Assembly: GCA_004431415.1 (NCBI GenBank)
Contig: QPMI01000307.1
Span: forward strand, 1-59,825
Length of the DNA: 59,825 bases
Direction of reading: 5' to 3'
Origin: Cyanophora paradoxa
Taxonomy: Eukaryota > Glaucocystophyceae > Cyanophorales > Cyanophoraceae
The notes under the pieces are model-generated. The model did no database searches and was not told the origin of the DNA. It saw only the letters and a list, made by a program, of their open reading frames with translations. This document shows, in pieces, positions 32,188 to 42,086 of this stretch. Made by a program: the position numbers and the translations under genes. The first letter of the stretch is position 1. Each line of letters opens with the position of its first letter.

Positions 32188-34681
32188 ATGGGTACTAGTG
32201 CGATGATGGCCAGCGCGTTTGTCGGGCCGCCAGCAGCGGTGCCTGCGGCACCAAAGGCATGCGCGGGCGCAGCATCCTGCGCACCGCAAACGCCCGTATG
32301 CTCGTACGCGGCCAGCTCACCGGCGGTCGACATTCGCCGCACGCCCGGAGCGCACGTGCACGTGCCAGCGAGCCCGACGAGCAGGGTCCATCGTCGTCAC
32401 GCCTCTGCACTGCGCTCCAGCTGGTGGGGAGCGCCCGCGCGTCCGGTTCGGCGCGTTAGCGCTGTCGGCGCCGGACGGGCGCACCCACAGCAGCTGCAGC
32501 TGCAAGTCTCGGCGAGCTCAGAAGGCGCCGAAGGGTCCGGCGCGGCTCGCAAGCGCGTCGCAGTCATTGGGGCCGGCTGGGCGGGCCTCGCCGCCGCGCA
32601 CCACCTTTCCAAGTCCGGCGTCGATGTGACCCTCATCGAGGCGAGCCGGCCAGGCGGTGCGCCGCCGCATCGCGAGCTCCAGGCGGCTCGGCCCGCGCCC
32701 TCAAGCCCGCGCGCGCGCGCGCGCAGGCCTTGTTGCGGGCTGGCGGACGGAGAAGGGGCGGCCGACGGAGGCCGGCATCCACGGGTTCTGGCATCAGGTC
32801 CGGCCCCCACTGCCGCCGCGCGGCGCTCCTCCCGAACCACGCCCCGTCCCGCCGCCTAGGCCTGAGGCGCGTGCGCGCTCGCGCAGTACCACAACATCTT
32901 CCGGCTGGTGGAGGAGCTGGGCCTGGACCCCTTCACGGGCTACGCGGAGCAGGGGCAGTACTCCCCGCGCGGCCTCGAGGCCGTCTGGCCCGTCTTCCGG
33001 GAGCAGCCGCAGCTGCCGGCCCCCCTCGGCAGCCTCGCCCACACGCGCTTCCTCAACCTCCCCTGGGCGGAGCGGGCCTCCGCCCTGCCCCTCGTCCTCC
33101 CCGTCCTCGACTTCGACAACTCGGACGAGGCCTGGCGCCGCTACGACAAGGCCCGCCGCCCCTCGCCGCCCCGGGCGCGGCTCCGCTGCTGAGCGGGGCG
33201 GCAGCTGTCGGCGCGGGAGCTCTTCCGGCGGTGGGGCGTCTCCCGGCGGCTCTACCGCGAGGCCTTCGAGCCCATGCTCCTCACCGGCCCGCCCCGCCCG
33301 CCCCGCCCGCCCCGCCCCGGCGCCGCCCCCGTGACGCCCCGGGCGCTGCAGGCCTCTTCGCCCCCGGGGAGAACTGCTCCGCGGCCGCCGCGATCGGGAT
33401 GGCGTACTTCTTCGTGCTGAACCACCAGAACAGGCGCGCGCCCTCCCGCGCGACCGCGGGCCCCCGCTGGCCCCCGCCCGTCTGACGGGCGCCGCCAGCT
33501 TCGACGTGCGGTGGTGCCGGGGCACGGTGGGCGAGCGCATCTTCGCGCCCTGGATCGCCCGCCTGGAGAAGCGGGGCGTGCGGACCCTCTTCGGGAGCCC
33601 CGTCTCCGACCTCCGCGTCGGTGCGGTGCCCCCTCCCGGCCGCCCCGCGCCTCCTCCGACGGGCCCCGCGGGCAGAGGGGAGGCGGGCGACGGGGGTGGT
33701 GCTGGCCGACGGGAGCGTCCTCGACGCCGACGCCGTCGTCTTTGCCGTGCCGCCCCCGGGCCCCTCCCCCCAGCGCGCTCGCGAGCCCCCCGCAGGTGGG
33801 GATCTCGGGCCTGCAGCGGATCGTGGCGGGGAGCGGCGCGCTCCGCTCCCGCCGCGAGTTCTGCGCCGTCGCCAACCTCCGGTGCCCCCGGCCCCGGCCC
33901 CCCGCCCCCCGCCCAAGATTCGAGCCGGGCCGGGGCGGGGGCGCAGGGCGGTGGACGCGCTTGCGGTGCGGCTGTGGCTGGACCGCAAGGTCGACGTGCC
34001 CCGCAGCGCCAACGCCGTCTGGGGCTTCGAGGAGACCACCGGGCCCGCCCCCGCCCCGCCCGCCCCACCCCCCGCCCCCGCGTCCAGCTGAGCGTCGGGG
34101 CAGGATGACGCTATTCGACCTGTCGGCGCTGCAGCCGGAGGAGTTCGCCGGCGAGGCGGGCACCGTCCTCGAGGTCGACAAGTACCACGCCGCCCAGGCC
34201 CGCCCCCGAGCCCCCCGCCCGGGCCCGCCGCCCGCTCACCCCGCCGGGCCCCCAGCTGAACGCGATGGAGGACGGGGAGATCGTGGAGCGGGTGCTGGGG
34301 CAGGTGCAGGCGCTGGTGCCCTCGGCGCGGGGCGCGCGCGTGGCGGACAGCAGCGTCGTCCGCATGCCCCGCGCCGTCTCCCACTTCTTCCCGGGCTCGT
34401 ACCAGCACCTCATGCGCACGCGCGGCACGGGCTTCGAGAACGTGGCGATGGCCGGCGACTGGATCGTGGACAACGAGCACGGCTCCTGGTCGCAGGAGAA
34501 GGCCTTCGTGACGGGCCTCTGGGCCGCCGACGCCGCCCTCGAGGCCGCCGGCGTCGCCGCCCCGCGCGCCGACGTCCTCCCCGTCGAGCCCGACGAGCCG
34601 CACATCCTCGCCGCCCGCGCCGCCCTGCGCGCCGCCCGCGGCGCCGCCGGCGCCGTCCTCCCCGACTTCTTCATGTTCTAG
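32188..34681 (+). CDS. plastid FAD-dependent amine-oxidase/carotenoid-desaturase-like enzyme
   Basis: This is a flavoprotein of the amine oxidase/phytoene-desaturase superfamily, probably in the plastid. The leader MGTSAMMASAFVGPPAAVPA is rich in Ala/Pro/Ser, lacks acidic residues and has an early Phe, then an intron-interrupted spacer. The mature part begins RKRVAVIGAGWAGLAAAHHL (FAD-binding GxGxxG, about 32548-32610), IEASRPGG, then EAGIHGFWHQ|YHNIFRLVEE, LGLDPFTGYAEQGQYSPRGL, FDNSDEAWRRYDK (about 33111-33150), LSARELFRRWGVSRRLYREA, GLFAPGENCSAAAAIGMAYF (about 33350-33410), FDVRWCRGTVGERIFAPWIA, ADGSVLDADAVVFAV, GISGLQRIVAGSGALRSRRE, LAVRLWLDRKVDVPRSANAV, FENVAMAGDWIVDNEHGSW (about 34432-34490) and an end VLPDFFMF. 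The VAMAGDW region is the C-terminal FAD motif. It resembles desaturases overall but not clearly PDS or ZDS. Introns 33151-33204, 33434-33498, 34043-34103 and 34198-34255 have GC donors. Confidence 0.85.
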
Positions 34682-34761
34682 CCCGGGGGGCCGTACCGGC
34701 GCCTTCGTGTCTCTATAGCTACGAACTGGTCCGATCCGTGCTGTGGAGAGCCTGGCGGGGG

Positions 34762-37700
34762 CTAGAGGGAGGGCCCGGCGCCGCCGCCGGGGACGCCGCA
34801 CTCGGCGAGGAAGGGGCGCGTGGAGGGGTCCCGCCCCAGCAGCGCCCGCAGCATCCCCCGCGGCTCCCGCGAGCCGCCGGGCGCCAGGATCTCCCGCCGG
34901 TACCGCTCCCCGGCCTCCCGGCTGAGCGGGTCGGCGGCGAAGACGGTGTGCCAGATGTCCGCCCCGAACACCTTCGCGAACACGTAGCTGCGCCGCCCCG
35001 CGTGAGGCCCGCGCGGGGGGCCCCGGGGCGGCGGGCCGAGGCGAAGGGCGGGCGGGCCTGTAGTAGGAGGCGCCGTAGGAGACGAGGTGGCCGAACTTGG
35101 TCTGCCACGCCGTCCCCTCCACGTGCGGCACGTTCGTCAGCGCGTTCTGCGCGCGGCCCGTTAGCAGGGCGGTTGAGGGCGCGTGGGGGCGCGTGGCGGG
35201 CCTGGAGGTCGCGGAGGGTGGCGGTGGTGTCGGGCGGGCTCGCCGCCCCCGCCTCCTCCCCGAAGTAGCGCAGGTCCAGCACCGACTGGAACACCTGCCC
35301 CGCCCCCGCCTCGCGCCCGAGGAGCGGGGCCGGCGGGGGGCGGGGCGGGGCGGGCGGGGCGGGCCTGGGACTGGGTCTCCATGGCGGAGAACATGGACTT
35401 GGACTCGCGCAGCTTGGCGACAAGGGCGCGGGGGATCGCCTCCCCCGTCCGGTGGTGCCGCGCGAAGGCCCCCAGCGCCCGCTCGTCCCAGCAGAAGTAC
35501 CTGCCCGGGCCGTCAGGCGAGGACGAAGCGGAGGAGGGGGAGGGGAGGGGCCGAGGGGGCGGACTCCATGAGGTGGGAGGGGGTCTCGACGAAGTCGGAG
35601 GCGCAGCGGGTGCCCGAGACGTGCTGGAACTCCGTCCGCGAGAGCATCGTGTGCATCGCGTGCCCTGGCCCCCGGATGAGGCCCGAAGCGGGGCGGGGCG
35701 GGGCGGGGCAAGGGGGGTGCGGGAGGGGGAGGGGGTACCGAACTCGTGGAAGAGGACCTCGACCTCGCCGTGGCTCAGCAGCGACGGCCGGTCGGGCGCC
35801 GGCTGCCCGCGGCTCAGCGCGGGGCGCGGGGCGGCGGGGGCGGGGGCGGGCCTGGGGGAAGTTCATGACGAGGGCGATGACGGGCCGCTGGTACTCCCCG
35901 CTCGGCAGCAGCCGCCCGCAACGCACCGTGAAGTGCGCTGCCGCCGCTTGGGCGGCCGCGTGGAGCGGCGGAAGGCGGGCGCCCGCACCGGAGTGGTCGT
36001 ACTTGCCGCGGCGGGGGTACAGGTCGAGGTACATGGTGCCGATGGGGCGCCTGCGCCCGGTCAGAGGGCGCGAGGGGGCGTCGTGGCGCGGAGGGCGCAC
36101 CCGGCCTCGTCCTGGGCGACGAGCTTGCGCACGGTCGGGTCCCACGCCTCGCCCCGCGCCGCCGGCTCCTGCCCCGCCCTAAGCTGACGCGGCGCGGGGC
36201 GGGGCGGGGTGGGGCGGGGCGGGGGCGGGCCTCGAGGAGGGAGACGCCGAAGAGGCGGGAGGAGATGAGGGAGAGGCCGCGGAGGACGCCGTCGAGGGGG
36301 AAGTAGGCGGCGAGGGCGCGGCCGTCGAGGGCGCAGCGCTCGGCCTTGACGAGGCCCTGGTAGAACGGCCGGTCCCACGCGTGCACCCGCCCGCTCCCCT
36401 CCATCTCCAGCTTCGCCCCCTCCAGCAGCCGCAGCTCCTCGTCCGCCTTGGGCCCGATCTGCGAGCCCGGCGCCCGAGCTCAGGCGGGGCCGGCCGGCGG
36501 GGGGAAGCAGGGACGGGGTGGGGCGGGCCTCGGCGGCGATGCCGCGGAGGAAGGCCTCGAGGGCCTCGGGGCTCCCCGCGAGCTTGTCCGAGACGGCCAT
36601 GTGCGCGTAGCTCGGGAAGCCGAGCAGCCGCGCCAGCTCGTGCCGCGCCCTCATCAGCCGCTCCAGCACCCCCAGGTTCGCCCCCGCGCTGCTGTACCCC
36701 TCCACGTACGCCCGCCGCCGCACGTCCGGGTCCCGCACCCACTTGAGCACCGCCCCCAGCGTCTGCGCGGCCCCGTGCGCCGCGTCGGGCGCGGCGGCGG
36801 CCCGGCGGGGGGGACGCGTACGACGGCGTCGGTGGGGATGTGCACGACGTCGCGCACTGCGGGGCCGGCGTGAGCGAGGGAGGGAGGGGAGGGGGGCCGG
36901 CAAGGGGGGCGCGGCGCGCCGCTGGGGGGCCCCGGTCTCCTGGCGGCGGCGGCGGCGGCGGAGGCGGCGTGGCGGAGGACGGCCTCGGGGAGGGCGCTGA
37001 GCTTCGAGGCCGGGCTCACCGCGATCAGCGCCCTGCGCGGCGCCCGCCTCAGACGCGCCGCGCGGGTCGGGCCGGGGCGGGGCGCGCGGCGAGGAGGAGG
37101 CGTTCTGGGAGAAGAGGGTGCCGAGCTGCATGATCTCGTCCTGGAGGCGCACGAAGCGCTCGTGGCCCTCGGGCCCCAGGTGGATCCCCGACCGCTCGAA
37201 GTCGTGCAGCAGCAGCGCCAGCACCCGCGCCTGCTCCTCCGAGAGCGTCGCCACCACGCGCGCGCTGTCCTGCACCCGCCGCAGCGCGTCGTACAGCGGC
37301 ACGTGCGTGTTCAGCTTCTGCATGTAGTTCGAGAGGTGCGCGTACGCCCCGTGCGCCGCCTCCACGAACTCCGCGTTGTGCACGTTCCTGCTGCCGCCTC
37401 AGCCCCTCGCCTCGCGCCCCGCCCACCGAGGGCGACCGCACCTGCAGAGCTCAGCAGCGTCCACCACGCTGCACAGGCTGGCGGGCGGGACCGGCGGGAG
37501 CATCGGCGTCCACGCGGCGCGGCGCGGCGGGCGGGTGCGGGCGGCGTCACGGGCGTGAGCACCTGTCACTGATCTCGTCCATGGCGCGTATCACCTCGAC
37601 GGACGGCTCCATGCGCTCCAGCTTGTCGATCAGACTCTCGATCTTGGACGACGAGCGCTTAGCCAGCACCTCGAAGCCCTCGGGGCGCCGCAGCTCCGGT

Positions 37701-37858
37701 ATTCCGCAGAATCCGGTGCCGCTCCCATCGTCCGGCGCTGCTGCGGGAGCGGCTGCGGCCCGCTTGGGTCGGTACCCAAGCGACAGCCGCCGGACACCGG
37801 CGCGGCGCGCTGCGGCCGGCGCGATAGCCCGCAGCGCATGCAGCGCGCCGGGAGGCAT
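34762..37858 (-). CDS. MIPEP: mitochondrial intermediate peptidase, M3 zinc oligopeptidase
   Basis: This protease trims an octapeptide from imported mitochondrial precursors. The start [20 protein letters not shown] with [11 protein letters not shown] is a basic, Arg/Ala-rich presequence. It continues [40 protein letters not shown] (about 37310-37370), [28 protein letters not shown]-type core segments such as [20 protein letters not shown] (about 36590-36650), [19 protein letters not shown] (about 35985-36040), [20 protein letters not shown] (zinc HEFGH split by intron 35665-35738), [20 protein letters not shown] with the third zinc ligand Glu (about 35555-35640), [11 protein letters not shown], and [20 protein letters not shown] (about 34910-34975). 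Family order is complete. Several introns use GC donors, including 35803-35851 and those following SLLE and IAAE. Confidence 0.92.
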
Positions 37859-37903
37859 CGCTCGGCAGGGCCTGGCTGCGTCGGTTCGGCCGCTTCTTTT
37901 TCG

Positions 37904-37945
37904 GGGGGTACGGTGCAATGTTTTTGCGAACGGGGGTACGGTGCA
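37904..37945. promoter_or_regulatory. duplicated GGGGGTACGGTGCA upstream of the peptidase gene
   Basis: The 14-bp word occurs at 37904-37917 and 37932-37945, 46-87 bp upstream of the MIP ATG (37858, minus strand) and just outside retroelement A. The GGGTAC core recurs near other gene starts in the window. A regulatory role is inferred only from position and repetition. Confidence 0.4.
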
Positions 37946-37968
37946 GGTGGCTGGGAATACACAAGTCC

Positions 37969-38259
37969 TCAACCCTAGCGAGTTTACTCTTAGCAATAGA
38001 GGGGTACACTCCCCGCAGTGCTGTGAGCTCTGCGTCGCTAGCATGGTCATATGCTAATCTAGTATATGCATACACAACTCGAAATGGGTGCCAAGAAGGG
38101 GACTGCCTCGGGCCTGTGAAAATCCTGAGCGTGAAACTGGGCTAGAGTCCGTAGCAGGCAGAGGGGTACGTGAACTAGGGCTAGTTCGCAACACCTGTCC
38201 TGGGTACGGCAGTCTGGCCTAGGGTACGCGAAGCAGGGGAGAGGCAGGACCAAGGCGCC
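37969..38259 (-). repeat. terminal repeat B2 of element A
   Basis: A 291-bp direct repeat, same as 38410-38700; this is the 3' end of the element (ends GGGTTGA in element orientation). Confidence 0.93.
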
Positions 38260-38285
38260 GTATACATAGGGTAGGGTCGGGTGGG

Positions 38286-38409
38286 AGAGCTCGAGGCGCG
38301 ACGGCGCACTCGGGGTACAACAACTGAAGAGGGGCGGGCAGTCGTGCCTCGGGTACAGCTGCTCTACGTCTACTCGCGGGTTGACCTAAGTAAACTACTT
38401 TACTATCAA
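38286..38409 (-). repeat. repeat A2 of element A
   Basis: A 124-bp copy of A1 (44108-44231). It lies between B1 and the 26-bp linker 38260-38285. Confidence 0.93.
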
Positions 38410-38700
38410 TCAACCCTAGCGAGTTTACTCTTAGCAATAGAGGGGTACACTCCCCGCAGTGCTGTGAGCTCTGCGTCGCTAGCATGGTCATATGCTAATC
38501 TAGTATATGCATACACAACTCGAAATGGGTGCCAAGAAGGGGACTGCCTCGGGCCTGTGAAAATCCTGAGCGTGAAACTGGGCTAGAGTCCGTAGCAGGC
38601 AGAGGGGTACGTGAACTAGGGCTAGTTCGCAACACCTGTCCTGGGTACGGCAGTCTGGCCTAGGGTACGCGAAGCAGGGGAGAGGCAGGACCAAGGCGCC
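38410..38700 (-). repeat. repeat B1 of element A
   Basis: A 291-bp copy of B2, directly abutting A2 at a TTGA/TTGA junction and lying just past the YR ORF. Confidence 0.93.
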
Positions 38701-38772
38701 GAGGCGGGCGGCGGCTGCGAAGTGGGCGCCGCGCGCTGGCACCCATGGAGAGAGGTGTGTGATGAATGAAGG

Positions 38773-39759
38773 TCAGCTGGAGGGCACTGCGGCTGGGGGC
38801 GCGTGGCTGCTGGCGAGGAGGAGGCCCCGCGGGCGGCGGACGAGCTCGGGGCGCGCACGGATGTACAGCTGGAAAGCGTCGGACCGCCAGCGGCCGAGGA
38901 GCTGGATAGCGTAGTCAGGGAGGCCGGCCTCGAACGCCGCGGTGGCGGCGCCGATGCGGAAGCTGTGCGGCAGCAGGGGGTCGGCTGCGTAGCCGAGGGC
39001 GTGGAGCCAGTTGCGGAGGGCGGCATGCAGCTCCGAACGGGTCAGCGGCTGGCCGGTGGCGGCATGTGCGAAGATGTAGGCGTCAGGGCGGGCGGGGCCC
39101 GTCCAGGAGAGGGCGAGGGCCTCGAGGGCGCAGTGAGCGCACTCCAGGCCGCCGACATGGGGAATGTCGACGTCACAGCCCTGGCCTCGCTGATCGGTCT
39201 TCGACTTCTTCAGGCGGAGGCGGGCGAAGCTCTCGCCCTCGTCCGTGAAGAAGCGGAGGTCGCGGCGCTGGAAGAGCCGGGCCGGGTCGGGCACAGGGAG
39301 GCGGACAGCACAGACCTCGCTGCAGCGGAAGAAGCCGAAGAAGGCGGTGGAAAAGGCGGCCCAGAGGAGCCGCGTCTCAGGTGACGGGTGGGCGGCTGCA
39401 TACTGGGCGAGGTCACTGAGCTGTCCGCGCGTGATCGGGTCGCGGCGGAGTTTGGGGCGAGGGTCGGCCACGCGGGCGATGCCCTCGAGGAGCCGGGCGA
39501 GGCGCGGCATGGAGCCCCAGAAAGTGCTGAAGCCGGAGTCGACGTGCAGCGACTGCACGGCCGTGATGTACGTGCGGATGGATGGCGGGGCGACGCCGCC
39601 ACGGCGGAAGAGGTGCGCCGCGAAGAAGCAGAGTGTAGCCTCCGACGCCGGCAGGACCGAGCCCTGCCTGTCGTGCAGACCCCGCTGGAGGCAGAACTCG
39701 ATGAACTCGCGCTGCGGGTACGAGTAGCTCCTGCGGGTGCTGGCCGCTAAGCCGGACAT
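38773..39759 (-). CDS. tyrosine recombinase (YR) of element A, intact
   Basis: A 328-residue tyrosine recombinase that would integrate the circular cDNA. The N-terminal core-binding part reads MSGLAASTRRSYSYPQREFI. The catalytic part has the first Arg in FFGFFRCSEVCAVRLP (about residue 143), LPHSFRIGAATAAFEAG with the H-x-x-R pair (about residues 264-280), LLGRWRSDAF (Trp in the His/Trp position) and the nucleophile Tyr in FQLYIRARPE. The ATG overlaps the RT-RNase H stop by 13 nt (ATG at 39759; TAG ends at 39747), suggesting reinitiation. It is intact, whereas copy B has a frame break. Confidence 0.93.
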   Translation of the reverse strand: MSGLAASTRRSYSYPQREFIEFCLQRGLHDRQGSVLPASEATLCFFAAHLFRRGGVAPPSIRTYITAVQSLHVDSGFSTFWGSMPRLARLLEGIARVADPRPKLRRDPITRGQLSDLAQYAAAHPSPETRLLWAAFSTAFFGFFRCSEVCAVRLPVPDPARLFQRRDLRFFTDEGESFARLRLKKSKTDQRGQGCDVDIPHVGGLECAHCALEALALSWTGPARPDAYIFAHAATGQPLTRSELHAALRNWLHALGYAADPLLPHSFRIGAATAAFEAGLPDYAIQLLGRWRSDAFQLYIRARPELVRRPRGLLLASSHAPPAAVPSS

Positions 39760-41860
39760 GTAGAGGTGCGTGGCGAGGGCGGCAAGGGGTCGATCGACGG
39801 CCAGCAGGCGGGAGTCGGCAAAGAATCCGCTGACCGGTGCAGTCGGCGGAACTGCTCGATCTGGAGGCGGGAGAGGGGGTCGGCCAGGACGTTAGACAGG
39901 CCAGCGATGTGCGTGGCGCGAAACTCGAAAGAGTGGAGGACGGAAAGGGCATAGAGGGTGCGGAGGAGGGTGGCGAAGCCGGGGCGGGGGGAGTAGCCGT
40001 TGGCAATGGCAAGGGCAACCGGCTCGCAGTCGGTGTGGAAGTTAATCCGCCGGCGGTGCCACTGGGGCCCCACGTGGCGGCGGCGATGACGATCGCCATG
40101 AGCTCGCGCCAGGGCATGCTGGCAGGGATGTCGGGGTGGTCGGCCCAGGCGCCGAAGAGCCAGGCGTCGCCAAAGACGGCGCCAAAGCCCACGCCGCTGG
40201 CATCAGTCTCCAGGCGTAGCTCCCGCGAGTCGGCCCAGCGGGCTGAGGCGGGGAGGAGGCGGACGCCGTGCCGCTCGGCAAGCAGGAAGCGCCACCAACG
40301 GAGGTCTGCGTGGAAGCCGGGGTGGAGCGTGGCACGGTGGTGGTCCTCGCGCAGGGCAGAGATGAGACTCAGCACGCGCTGGAGGAAGAAGCGGCCGGGG
40401 GGAATGACGGCGGTGGCGGAGGTGAGGAGACCGGCGAGGGACTGTAGGTCATGCCGGGTGGCGTGCCGCTTTCCCTCCCAGCTGCCGAGGAGCGAGACGA
40501 GGTCCTCGTAGCGGCCGGCCGAGAGGCGCGCCTCCATCGCGTCGGTGTCGAGCTCGATGCCGAGGAAGACGAGGCGGAAGGCGGGCCCCTCCAGCTTCTC
40601 CGCAGCCAGCGGGATGCCCAGGTGGGAGCAGATGGCCTGGAGGGCCTCCATCGACCGTGCACACTCGGCAGTGCCGGGGCGCCCGAGCACGAGGATGTCG
40701 TCGACGTAGCGCAGGAAGAGGACGCCCCCGACGGAGGGCGTGGTCGAGGGCCTGACCGAGGTCCTCGAACGTGCGTGGGGAGGAGCGGCCACCGAATGGG
40801 AGAGCCATGTCGTAGTAGAAGTCGTACGCGCCGGGGCGGGCGGGATCCTCGGAGGGGAGGGCGGCACCCAGCAGCCAGTAGTCCTCCGGGCGGACCGGCA
40901 GGAGCGGAAGGCGTCCCGCACGTCGGCCTTGCCCAGCTGCGTGAGCCGGCCCAGGGAGATGATGAGCTCGATCGCGTCTGCCACCGAAGGGGAGGTGTAG
41001 TGAAGGGAGCATTGTCGATGCCGCGGTTGACGCTGAAGCCGCGAAACCGGGGATAAGATATGTCTGTGATGCGCCGCCACTTGGGTGGGTTGGAGCGCTT
41101 CTTCGGCACGGCGCCGAGTGGCGAGGCGACAAAGGGGCGAAGGGCGGATGCGGGAAAGGGCCGGCCATGCGTCCCGCCGCCCGCTCCTTGGCGACGTCCG
41201 CCCGCACGGCGTCGAGATGTTCCAGCGCCGTGGGATGGGGCCTGTGGACCGCCGAGTAAGGCGGCCCGCGGTAGAGCAGAGGGAAGCCGCGGGTGAAGCC
41301 CTGGGCCAGGCGGGTAGCGAGCGTGGGGTCTGGATGGTCGGCCAGCGCGGCCAGAAGGTTGGGGAGGTGCACCGGCGTGGGCGCCAGTCCCGACGGGAGC
41401 GGGGCGCCGCCGACAGCACTCGTGGGGTAGGTCGGGACAGTCGTGTCGAAAGGGGGGCCAGCGGTTGCTTGCGGATGCGCGTGTGCGCGCGGGCGCGCGT
41501 GCCCGCGGGCGCGGCGGCGTCAGCGACTGCGGAAGTGGGCCGCTCCGGAGTCGAAGAGGCGAAAGAGGACCCGGCGGGAATCGAGCGCGGGTCGGGAGCG
41601 TGGGCGGCGGCGCCGGCGGTCGCTGTGGAAACGGGCCGCTCCGGAGCCGAAGCAGCGAAAGAGGACCCGGCGGGAATCGAGCGCGGGTCGTGGGGGGGGT
41701 CGACGGCGGTCGCCGTGGAAACGCGCCTCTCCGGAATCGAAGCGGCGGAAGTGGACCCGGTCGGACTCGAACTGCGGGTCTCGGAGACAACAGACACGAC
41801 GTCCTGTCCGCTAGGCCGCTGGACGCAACGGCCCGGGACAGCGGACGCCGGTACAAAACC
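39747..41860 (-). CDS. reverse transcriptase-RNase H of element A, frame-broken
   Basis: The polymerase of the retroelement. RT motifs visible across frames: AVPKKRSNPPKWRRIT, QLGKADVRDAF, MALPFGGRSSPRTFEDLG, FLRYVDDILVLG (the YVDD active site, about 40687-40722), FRLVFLGIELDTD. RNase H: RLETDASGVGFGAVFGDAW (Asp, about 40165-40220), PWRELMAIVIAAATWG, NFHTDCEPVALAI, LADPLSRLQIEQF. One-base differences from copy B near 41132 and 40909 break the frame in this copy. The start is uncertain: a Pro/Ser-rich stretch with about 90-96-bp tandem units precedes the RT. No integrase or protease is seen. Confidence 0.85.
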
Positions 41861-42086
41861 GGGTGCCCGGACGGGCGAAGCCCGGGGGGAAGATGCCGAG
41901 GGGGGGGCGATCGGACTTAGCCGCGGGAGGGCCGCGACCGAGACCGAAGGGGGCGGAGGCGGGGACGGCGGCGATGGGCGCACCGCTGCCGCCAGAGGGG
42001 GCGCCACCGCCTCCGGAGGGCTCCTATGATGCTCCGCGTCGGGCGCGCCGCAGGGAGCGGGAACTGCGGCCGCCTGCGGGGGGTGC

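Noticed and set aside
38260-38285. Linker with GGGTAGGGTCGGGT as a telomere-like repeat
   Set aside because: The units are irregular and the 26 bp recur inside both elements, so it is element sequence, not a telomere remnant.
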